64,000 nt of DNA from Combretum micranthum (taxonomy: Eukaryota > Streptophyta > Magnoliopsida > Myrtales > Combretaceae): contig JAMXBD010001386.1 in the NCBI GenBank assembly GCA_024138025.1, positions 310,001 through 374,000 on the forward strand, given 5' to 3'. The notes below the pieces were generated by a model that was not told the origin of the DNA, made no database searches, and saw only the letters and a list, made by a program, of their open reading frames with translations. This document shows, one piece after another, positions 50,691 to 60,868 of this stretch. Made by a program: the position numbers and the translations under genes. How positions within the stretch are numbered: position 1 is the first letter of the stretch; each line of letters begins with the position of its first letter.

Positions 50691-53600
50691 TGGTTGTTTT
50701 AAGTGCTATTGATAGCGTAATTATTTTAATACTATTATTGATGTTAATTATTAATGTTTTACGATTTTCGAAAAAGGGAAAATAACTTCGAAAATAGTTA
50801 TTATTAAGTTAATAAATTCTTTTATTATAAAAATGTTTTCATAACAAGACATATATATGTATAAATTATGAGTTAGTAAATATTAAGTATATACTAGGAA
50901 GCTATACGAAAACAGATAACAATGGAAATTTAAATACTCCAAATTTGTGAGTATGGAAGTATCTATAGCCTATGAGAAAAATTTATTAAGTAATTTAAAA
51001 GCAAATTTATATATTTAGGCAATAAAAATGAATTAATAAAGTTATTAACTTTTCAAATACTCAATTGATCGGTTCACATATCCAACCAGAGCCAACCATT
51101 AGGACATCTAAGTATTTGTAGAAACTCAGTAATATAGTCTAGAAATTTTTAATCTTTATATTCTCTATATCAATAGGTGACTCGGGTGTTGGGGAGGACC
51201 TACCTGAAGATTACTACGATTAACTAGAATGGGCAGGTGAGTGATTCAGTCTTATTACATTGGTTGTGCTTGTACTAGTAGTGAACTTTCAATAAAAAGA
51301 TAAGGAAATTTGATGATCTGTTTAAAATATGAAAGTTGTGGATTGTATTTCATTGATTGCCATGTCACTCTAAATCAAGTGATAACACAATTGCCTGTAT
51401 CTGGATAATGTTTGTAGTTTATAATGAATTGTCTGTTGTGGTTGATCACCCCTAAATTGATTAATAACTACTGGTACCATAATGGAAAAATAATCATGCA
51501 TAACATACTATGCATAAAAAGCATTGAGTAAGTGGTAGCCTACTACGTGTTAGATTCTCGGATCTCTGGTAATGCTTGAATTATCTAGGCCAAAGAGCTA
51601 GTAGTTAATTGCAAGATTACTTTTGTTCTGTTAATACCATAGGAACTACATGGTAAATGAAGGACGCCGCTTATGGTATTACTTGAGAATAACTAACACT
51701 TAATGGAGTTTTTAAAGCTAAACAGGAAATAAATAATGAACATGATAAGTATAAAGAGATAACTAAATTGAGATTGTTATTTCCTGAAAGCTTAAAGTAT
51801 CTCCTGGGTAGGTGGACCATAGATTGTGATCCTTCAACCCCGATGGGAGGGCGTAAATCTTCATCCTGTTTGGATTCCGGATTATCCAAACTTGTAATGT
51901 TCATTTGTGTGATTGCTGCATTTCATATGATTGATAAATAACTTGTGTGTTATGTGTAATAAATTCTGATTACTCACTGAGCTCGTGTTTTAGCTCACAC
52001 TCCCACAGTCCTTTCAGGTTCACTCTGCGACCGTGGCTCATTACTAGCAGGAGCATGGTCCCGGTAAGAGACTAGAAGCCAGAAGTCTAAAGTTTAGTAT
52101 AGAATTAGAATATCTATATCTGTAATAGTCTTATGGTGCATGTAATGTGCATTAGAAGCATCAGTTAAAGTGGTAAGGAATTCTGAAGCTTATGATCTGT
52201 AATATAGAAGTTTGTAATAGTTGTTTACTAATTTACATCTTATATATGTTTGTTTATTCCCTCCAAGCAACTAAAAGATCCTGTTTTGAAAATCATGTCA
52301 CTTCTAGAAGGTAACCTAATAATGATAATCAAGTAATTCTTGATTATTATTACTAGAATACCCTCGGGGCGTGACAATACAAGATAATAATAATGGAGAA
52401 GAGGAGTGTTTCATTTTTTGCATCATCATCCTAAGCTTTAAGCTTATGGAAGGTCATTTGATGCATGAAACTTTCATTACACTTTACCTATATCACCTAT
52501 GGAAGCTTTGAGAAGAAGATTTGCTTAAAAAATTTTCATGAAATATGCATGGAGGCTCATGGAGGAAATGGGGGCAGCTTGTTTCTTGAAGAAACAAGAA
52601 CAAAAAGAAGAAAGAAAGAGAGGAAAATGAGAGAGAAAAGTTAATGAATGGTAAAGAGGAAAATGTGTAAATGAAAGAGAGAGAAAATGTGTGTAATAAA
52701 TGAATGAAAGGAAAAAAAAAAATAAAACCAAGGCAGCCAAAAATAGTGTGCTGCACATGAAAGATGGAGAGGAGAGAGAGTAAATTTTGTTGAAATTTGA
52801 CTTGGATTTGAATTGTGTAATAAATGTATATGTAGCTTCTTTAAGAAGGTATGAAATATAATTAATTTATTCAAAATGGAGTAAATAAAGGACAATGGCA
52901 GCCATAAAGAAGGGGAAAAATCTGCCATGAAGTAATATAATAAAGTATAAAAAGATTGAAGTGAAAAAGAAGTGATGTGTGAAAGGTGTACTTGAATGTA
53001 TGGGTTGTAAAAGTACTTTCTTAATAAAATAAAATAAAATAAAATAAAATTAGAAAATTTATTCCAAATATATGTAGCAGATTTTTCATAATTAAAATTT
53101 AATAATTATTTGAATTATTTTAGTATTTTAACAAATATGTTACTGGTATGATTAAAATACGCGAATAGGGGCTATAAATAATATTTTTATAACCCGAAAA
53201 ATTATAAAAAATTTATTTTATGAAAATAAAAATATTTAAAAATATTTTTCAATCATTAAATTAATTTATTTTAATTTTAGTATCAGGTCTTAAACATAAT
53301 CTGATCCCGTAAAAGCCCGAACTAACTAAATTTTAGAAAAACAAAATTTTCTATAATATATAAAATATTTATCTAAAAATATAAGGCTTGATAAGAATAA
53401 TAAAATTGTGTAATGAAATAAAAGTGAATAGTGCAAAAGACTAATTAATTACCGGTGGGTAATGAAATACAGATAAAAAGGTTATAACTGTAACTTTTAT
53501 AACCCAAAAAATTATATAACTGATATATTTGAAAATCTTATGAAATTAAGAGTCTAACGGTACTAATGGTATATTTTTGATATCTCGAGTCCCGGGATAC

Positions 53601-54224
53601 GCTTTTCGAAGTCTGTATCCGATCGGATTCGAAATAGGTCAAAAATTTATCAATCTGGTATTTTTAAACAAACTTATATTACTACGAGCTATTCTACATA
53701 TTTAAAATACACCTCGGCCTCTAGGGTTAAGGGTGCTAGATTGCCAGACTTAAGCTATTGTATTCCGGTTAGGGTTTCCGGATGATTTTTCCGGTTTAGA
53801 TCCTTGTCAATTTGGAAACTGATATTTTATGTTTATACAATATATTTGATTTGAGAAATTTATGTTAAATTTGATTTCTATAAGTATTTAATATCTCTTG
53901 ATGTTTTCAGAATTCTTTGAATTGAGTTTCATTTCCGAAAGTTAATCTATTTACTTTTTCATAATTTGTTTTTGGGTTCTATATTACCCGATTTTATAAG
54001 TCGGAGTTAAATATGAAATTTGTCGTACCTCGTGGTTTTGAATTTGAAGACTGTTGAGTTCTTATTTTATTTTTAAGGATTTCTATTTTCTTAAGATTAA
54101 GAAATTCCTGGATTCGTTCGTGATTTGGGACTTGCCGAAATTTGGTTTTAATTTGGAGTGATTTTTATGGTTTATTTTCGAAGTTCATCTTGGAATTATT
54201 TACTGAAATTTTCCGGGGCTTACA

Positions 54225-55517
54225 CTTGCTCCATGATTCTATCAGGATTCGATACATGTTTTTGGTATCAGGATTCGATACATGTTTTCTTAATACCGAA
54301 ACATGGAACACATTGTGTATACTCGACAAATTTGGTGGCAATGTTAAGTGATAAGCCAAATCACCAATCCTTTGAAGTACTTCAAACGGTCCAATGTATC
54401 TTGGGCTTAGCTTTCCTTGTGCTCAAACTCGGTGTATACTCTTTATCGGATTAACCTTCAAGTACACATGATCTTCGACTTCAAACTCAAGAACTCTTCG
54501 TTTCTGATCTGCCCAACTCTTTTGTTGGTCCTGTGCTTCTTTCATTCTTTGTTGGACAATTTGAACCTTACTTGCCACATCTTGAATAAGATCAGGTCCA
54601 ACGACTAACTTTTCCACATCGTTCCAAAACAAATGTGGATCTATGCTTTCATCCATATAAGGCTTCGTAGGGTGGCATTTTGATGGTCGAATGATAGCTA
54701 TTGTTATAAGCAAATTCAACCAAAGGCAAGTCCACTTCCCAACTTCCTTTGAATTCCATAACATAAGCTCGAAGCATATCTTCCAAAGTTTGGATTGTCC
54801 ATTCCATTTTCCATCAGTTTATGGATGGTAAGTAGTACTAGAATGCAACTTGGTTCCCATACATTTATGTAAACTTGTCCAAAACTTTGATACAAAATCT
54901 TGGGTCTCTATCTGATACTATTTCCATCGGAACTCATGTAGTCTCATAATTTCTCTTATATACAACTTGGCTAACTTATCCATTGAATAAGTCATATTAA
55001 TTGGAATAAAGTGTGCCAACTTGGTAAGTCGATCCACTATGATCCATATGGCATCATATCCGGCTGGTGTTCGAGGTAGTCCACATATAAAGTCTATTGT
55101 AATTTGATCTCAATTCCATTATGGTATGGCCAATGGTTTCAACAGTCCTCCAGGCCTTTGATGTTCCACTTTAACTTGCTGGCATATAGGTCATTTCATC
55201 ACAAAGTTTACCTCATCTCTCTTCATACCATTCCACTAATAGTGGCTTTTGAGACCTTGATACATTTTTGTTCCACCGGAATGCATTGCATACCCAGAAT
55301 TGTGTGCTTCTTCCATAATTTCCTTTCTCATCTCCTTATCATCTGAGACACATAACCTTCCCTTCATCTTTACTACGTCTTCATCATCAACCTCAAAATT
55401 TGTATACTTTCTTTCTTGAACTTCTTGTTTTATCCTTTGGATCACCTCATCATATCGTTGGGCTTCCTTGATCCTTTCTATCAAAGTTGGCTCCATAACC
55501 CAATTTGAAATCTCCAC
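54225..55517 (-). pseudogene. integrase of the chromovirus, heavily decayed
   Basis: The zinc-binding region (55517-55236) has EEAHNSGYAMHSGG (the HH pair) followed by GTKMYQGLK. The catalytic core at 55235-54765 is recognisable only in pieces (such as IDFICGLPRTPAGYDAIW and LTKLAHFIP) and has many stops and shifts. The C-terminal part (54764-54423) contains the region before the SH3-like domain (QRMKEAQDQQKSWADQKRR). The piece from 54359 carries NVFHVSVLRKHVSNP, the usual step before the chromodomain. LTR D follows at 54224. Confidence 0.82.
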
Positions 55518-55526
55518 TTCTACGTC

Positions 55527-55783
55527 TTATCCAATGGATTCAATGCTTAACCGTTCAAACTCCTTTATCAATTCCTTCTGATCTGTAAGCAAGGTAGCGA
55601 CTTCTCCATGGTTCTTTCTACTTAAGGCATAAGTTATGGCATTTACTCTTCCTGAGCAATAGTTTATGTCAAAGTCATAATCCTTTATTAGCTCCAAAAT
55701 GTTCAACTCTTTTTGCATGAATAAGTACTTAAGACTTTTGTGGTTCGTGTAAACCTTACATCTTTGTCCATAAAGATAATGTT
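55527..55783 (-). pseudogene. C-terminal part of chromovirus RNase H
   Basis: Begins at HYLYGQ directly beside LTR I and contains VYTNHKSLKYLFMQKELN, the typical RNase H end of Ty3/Gypsy pol (the usual catalytic Asp of the TDH motif is Asn here), then the linker toward integrase. It is the continuation of the fragment ending at 59277 on the other side of LTR I. Confidence 0.85.
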
Positions 55784-58700
55784 TGTCACGCCTCAAGGGG
55801 TACCCTAAACGTAACAGTCTTCCACACTCAATATTAAAGCTTAAGTATGACAACCTTAGTCATTCCCAGAAGCTTCGATATTAAGTGTAAGACGTGCTCT
55901 CACAAATTTAGAGGACCATACATGGAATTATGAAGCTTAAGAAGATATAATAACAAATTAAGAAAAGAGGATTCATAATATTCATTTATTCATAACAATA
56001 GTCTTACAAATCTTAAGGGCATTCTCCAGCCATAGATAACTATAATCTATTACAAGAATATTTCTATGAAGTCTATATCTTATCCAACACTAAACTTCAT
56101 CTAGAAATTCCTTAACCAAAAAGGAAAATACTTGGCTGCAGGGTCCACGTAGCCTTAAGCACAAATAGATAAACTACAAAAGATATCTATATGGGTATAA
56201 GCTAATAGGCTTAGTGAGAACTATTTCCATAAATATAATTATTGTGAAATGGAATTCAAACAAGTTATTTAAGCAGACAAATGAAATGCAACACACACGT
56301 AGGCAAACAAGGCATATAGTTTTCCGGGAACTATATGTTGAATGGATTTACGCCCTCCATTCGGGGTTTAGTGATATGTAACCTCAAAACAAGTAGTTTT
56401 ACTTAAAAAATTATGCCTTCAATCAATACTGCCAAGCATATTAAGCCTACTTGAATTAAGCCATGCTTCCGGACTTCCGCCAAGCATTTAATTCCATGTC
56501 TCCGAGCAATCGCTTTCGATCATAACCGCCAAGTGTTGCTTTCGACCTAAGCTACCATCCTTCTCACCCAAGGATAATAACCCAATGTAATGTGACTCAC
56601 TTCGTGATATGCATGAATCAATTTATTTATGATATCATATCATCATTATTATCAAATTTAAGGTGATCATAGAATTTCATACAAATCAAGTGCTATACTA
56701 GATCAAACATTTAATCAATTCCGGCCTTGATATTCTTAGGGTCCTTTCAACAAATTTTTCACATACATATCAATTTGTCTTTTCTTAATTCTAGTGCGAC
56801 TAAACTACAAACACAATCAAGTAAAGCAATATAAGGAAATAAACTCACGATGCCATGTCGACACTTCTCTAAACGGATGAGTCTTTCGCACAATTCACTT
56901 AGTCGAAATAATCCTCGGGGTATAGGTATCCTTTCTCGGAATCACCTAGTCAAGGAAAATACCCAAAATGAGTATTTCTTGATGACTTTCTTGAATTTTG
57001 ACAAAACAATGTCATAAGAACGTCAAATTCGTATAAGAGAGAATTTCAATTTAAAATGGACATAACTTGGTCATTTTAAATCGGAATTGCGCATATAATA
57101 TACCGATTTCTACCTACTCAAAAAGATCTATCCATTTATAAAAATATTTTTATCAAACTATATCATTTAGGCTTCGAAATAGTGGTATTCACCACGAATT
57201 TCCCCTAACCCAAAAGCAAATTGTTTCAAACATTAAATCATTCAAAAATTGCTTTGATAAATACTTAGTTATCTATATAGTTGAAAACTTTCTTTTTCAT
57301 AGATACTTAGCTCATATTTTATCAATGCTCAAGTGTTTCTTGTCCAACTATGTTTATTGGGAAAAACAATGTTAATTAAAAGTTTAGAAAACTATAGTTT
57401 ACAAGAAATTCATTTTGTAAATCCTTTAAAATGAATATTTTGATTCCTTTATTTTCAAAGAATCACTTTATGTTTACCTTACTACTTTTCTAAATGTCTT
57501 TTTGATAAAAATGAATTTCTTCTTTCTAAATTCTCAATATTAGTGCTACTTTTCCTATTTGTTTTCTTTGACTATTTATTTGAAAAATCTTGTTTTGAAA
57601 ATTTTTCATGTTTGTTTTAAGGGGTTTCCTTTTTATGAAAATATTTTAGTACTAAAGTCATCTTCTTTTTAAGAAAACAAAGTAATATAAAAAGCTTTTC
57701 AAAACGAAAGTAGCTTTTAAAATTGTAGTGAGTTCTTCTTAAAATTTGAAAAGAATAACTTTACTTTTGTTAAATCATAGATTTTATATTTCATGTAAAA
57801 CTATTGTTAGGTGATAAAATCTCCTTTTTATCAAGTATGATTGGAGCTTTGGAAATTTGGACAATAATCTTAATGGACATGATTATGAGAAATAATAACA
57901 AGCAAAAATAACATAAATAATAAATAAAGTCAAGTATTGGGAGTCTTAGCTTCTTCAAGGCTCCCAAGACTAAGAAGTAGACTAGTCCCAAAAGAAAGAA
58001 ATAAAATAAAAGAAAAAAAAATTGTTTTGACTTGATGAGGATAAGGCTAAGACTAGATACTAGTCTTAAAACAACAAGAAATAAATAAATTACAATGAAA
58101 TAAATAAATAAATTACTTTGCATGAAAATAAATAAATTGCAAGTGAGCTTATATGCTCTAAAGAATATATATATATATATATATAGATATAATAATACTT
58201 AGTTAGATATAAGAACAATAATAATATGAACAATATAAAATAACAACATAAACATAAATAGATATTCATGAACAAGAACAATACATGAACATAGTGTAGC
58301 TTCCATAACATTTAGTTTTGGAAACTCACACCATCTTCATGTAAAGTTACATGACATGAGAAAAAGAATATGTAAAGAAAAGTTTACCTAAAGAGGGTTT
58401 TTGTAGTATTTTGTGGTAATGGGTTTTGTGTATGTAGAAGGTGGTTGAGATTATTTTGAGAGAGTATTTGGAGAGAGTGTTGAGGGGAAAATTTGAGAGA
58501 GATTGGTAGAGAAATTTGTGGATAGTAATTGTGTAAAAGAAGTGAAAGAGGAGGGGGGTATTTATAGGAAATGAGGAGTGAATTTTTGTGTGATTTAAAT
58601 AAAGAGAAATGAATGAAACAAAAATGAGGGGGAGAGAGAGAGGGTGATGTGCCGGCCTTAGCATGAGAGAGGGGGAGGAGAGATTTTATTTTGTATTTTT

Positions 58701-59276
58701 ATTGATTAAATGAAGTAATAAGTAAGGTAGATGTGAAATAAAGTTATGAGAAAGGTAAAAAGTAAAGGTAATAGGTTATGGTGTTGTAAGAGTAAGTGTT
58801 AGAAAAAGTAGAGATAAAAGAATAGTGTAGAATAGTAATGAATAGTATAACGTAAAGTAGATATGACTAATAAAGTACCGGTAGTAAGAAAATATGCATA
58901 TATTGCGATATCTGTTATTTTTACTTATCGAAAAATTATAAAACTGATATTTTTAAAAACCTTACATTTTTATGAGTCTAACGGTATATTCGGAATATTT
59001 TTCCTATTCCAAGCCTCGGGACATGTTTTTCAAGAATTGTATCCATTCGGATTCAAAACGATTTGCGATTTTACTAATATGATCTTTTTAAGCTTCCTTA
59101 TGTAATTATGAACTATTCTACATACTAAACTCTTACTTACTTTCTCAGGGTTACTTATGTGGGATTGCCGAACCTAAATATTTCGTCTAACTAGGGTTTT
59201 GTTGACCTTATGGTTTCCGGTTGACTTTCCATTTAGGGTTTAAGCTAAACCGATCCTTAAACTTTGGGGGTTTAAA
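55784..59276 (-). mobile_element. solo LTR, 3493 bp (copy I)
   Basis: Starts TGTCACGCCTC (55784) and ends GGGTTTAAA (59276), a decayed GGGTTTACA. Flanks are ATGTT (55779-55783) and ATGTC (59277-59281). Excision rejoins the RNase H frame between WRH and YLYG. Sense is -: TATA (CTATAAATA) 58567-58559, donor TTTAG|GTAAAC at 58387, conserved block 57093-57041, acceptor ACTAG|GTGATT at 56946, exon 56945-56849 (97 nt), donor ATC|GTGAGT at 56848. Confidence 0.88.
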
Positions 59277-60601
59277 ATGTCTCCATAACTCGAGTGCAAA
59301 TACTACATCAACTAGCTCGAGATCATGGGTTGGATAATTTTGCTCATGCGGTCGCAATTGGTGTGAAGCATAGGCAATTACCTTCCCATCTTGCATCAAG
59401 ACACATCCAAGAACATTTCTTGAAGCGTTACTATGCACTATATAAGGTTTTCAGGGTTTAGCAAAACCAAAATCGGTATGGAAACTAGCCATTGCTTGAG
59501 CTCTTGAAAACTTTAGTCTCTTTTATCCGTGCATACAAACTTTTCATTCTTTTGGGTTAATTGAGTCAATGGTCTGGCTATTTTGGAAAAATCCTTTACG
59601 AATTTTCGATAACAACCAGCTAGACCCAAGAAACTCTTACTTTTGTTACGGTCCTTGACAGCTTCCAATCCACTGCTGCTTTAATCTTTTTAGGATCTAT
59701 AGATATTTCTTCCTTCGATACCACATGACCCAAGAAAGAAATCCGATCAAGCCAAAAATTGCACTTCGACAATTTGACATACAACTTATGCTCCTTCAAT
59801 ATTTGCAATGCCATTCGCAGGTGCTCCTTATGTTACTCATGCGTCTTCGAGTAAACAAGGATATCATCTATGAACACTATAACACTTGTCCAGCAAAGGA
59901 TTGGACACTTTGTTTATTGGATCCATAAAAGCAGCTGGTGTATTTGTCAATCTAAAGGGCATCACCAAAAACTCGTAATGTCCATGTCTTGTTCGAAATG
60001 TCATCTTCGATACATATTTGGGTTTGATCCTTAGCTGATGATATCCCGAACGCAAGTCAATGCATGAGAACACACTTGCTCCTTGTAATTAATCAAAGAG
60101 ATCATCAATTCACAGCAATGGATACTTATTCTTAATGGTGACTTTATCGAGTTCTCGATAATCGATACAAAGCCTCATAGATCTATCCTTCTTCTTTACA
60201 AACAACATTGGAACTCCCCAAAGGGAGTCAATTGGTTTAATAAATCCTTGTTTTAGCAACTCTTGTAGCTGGTTTTTTACTTCTTTCAGCTCAACGGGTG
60301 CCATACAATATGGTACCTTTGATATTGGTTTTGTATTTGCCATCAACTTGATCTCGAAGTCGATTTCTCTCTTTGGGGGCAATCCAGGCAACTCCTCTGA
60401 AAAAACATCTGGGAATTCATTAACAATAGGAATGTTCTCCAAAATAGGCTCTTCCTTCTCCACTTCCGTGTTACCATCATAACTATCAATTCCATCTTCT
60501 ACTTCTTCTATCAACTCAAATGAGTATAATTCCTTTCCTCTTGAGATCATAGACTCTCCAACAAACGTTGCTATTTCTCCTCCTTGTTCCAAAAATTCCA
60601 C
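59277..60601 (-). pseudogene. reverse transcriptase and N-terminal RNase H of the chromovirus
   Basis: The frame at 60601-60110 ends with [31 protein letters not shown] and [20 protein letters not shown]. The next, in another frame, has [17 protein letters not shown] (first catalytic Asp) and [18 protein letters not shown]. The active-site [13 protein letters not shown] is at about 59887-59849 in yet another frame and is followed by a stop. The thumb (59814-59620) has WLDRISFLGHVVSKE. RNase H (59438-59277) has [10 protein letters not shown], where the catalytic Asp is replaced by Asn, then [15 protein letters not shown] at the LTR I junction. Confidence 0.87.
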
Positions 60602-60610
60602 TTTCTTATT

Positions 60611-60841
60611 TCAACAATCAATCTTAACCTTCATAAGAGATAACCAACTCATACCTATAATCACTTCATACTTACTCATTTCTATTACTATGAAATCACA
60701 AGTGGAAAGACATCCATGTATAATCAACGGACAATTCCTTAACATCTTTTTTATCATAACAACACTTCTCGTAGGGGTTTTTATCTTAAAACAAGAGGTG
60801 GTTACCATTATAGGTATTCCGGTTACCATTATAGGAAACAT
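60611..60841 (-). pseudogene. chromovirus protease C-terminal remnant
   Basis: Shows RSVVM, LRNCPLIIHG and VIIGMSWLSLMKVKIDC, the usual region after the protease flap in this group. A TGA at 60613-60611 interrupts a frame that continues into the RT frame starting at 60601; CGA to TGA would explain it. The Asp active site and the gag zinc knuckle expected between this remnant and gag are missing, so a deletion joins the end of the gag capsid to the late protease. Confidence 0.75.
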
Positions 60842-60868
60842 ACGAGTCCTTGCTTTCCTTTTATTAGC

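Larger units (their letters stand above)
48350..52376 (+). mobile_element. solo LTR, 4027 bp, divergent type (copy C)
   Basis: Starts TGTAAACCCCG and ends CGGGGCGTGACA, with a perfect 5-bp duplication ATACA (48345-48349, 52377-52381). Sense is +: TATA-like run at 49497-49511, donor CGAG|GTAAGA at 49688, acceptor TCAATAG|GTGACT at 51176, exon 51177-51236 (60 nt), donor GCAG|GTGAGT at 51237, acceptor CTTTCAG at 52017, exon 52018-52063, donor CCG|GTAAGA at 52064. It contains a poly-A run of 21 (50064-50084) and a palindrome at 49931. Confidence 0.93.
45185..54224 (-). mobile_element. solo LTR of the 5.0 kb type (copy D), split by LTR C
   Basis: Starts TGTCACGCCCC (45185) and ends CGGGGCTTACA (54224). 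Flanks are CTAGC (45180-45184) and CTTGC (54225-54229), one mismatch. Excising it rejoins the integrase-chromodomain reading frame. Without C and its duplicated site it is 5008 bp. Sense is -: donor TATAG|GTAAAG at 52487, conserved block 46456-46402, acceptor TTTAG|GTGATC at 46311, exon 46310-46241 (70 nt), donor GA|GTGAGT at 46240. It is closely related to H and in inverted orientation to it. Confidence 0.9.

Noticed and set aside
33872..54224. H and D as the two LTRs of one element
   Set aside because: They are in opposite orientation, and each has its own 5-bp flanking duplication inside a different host sequence.
54142..54608. + strand ORFs near the chromovirus integrase
   Set aside because: Antisense to integrase C-terminal remnants recognised on the - strand.
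57791..58311. Phe/Leu/Tyr-rich - strand ORFs resembling membrane proteins
   Set aside because: AT-rich predicted intron of LTR I; hydrophobic composition follows from T-rich codons, and no counterpart frame is kept in other copies apart from a similar T-rich stretch in G (31151-31405).
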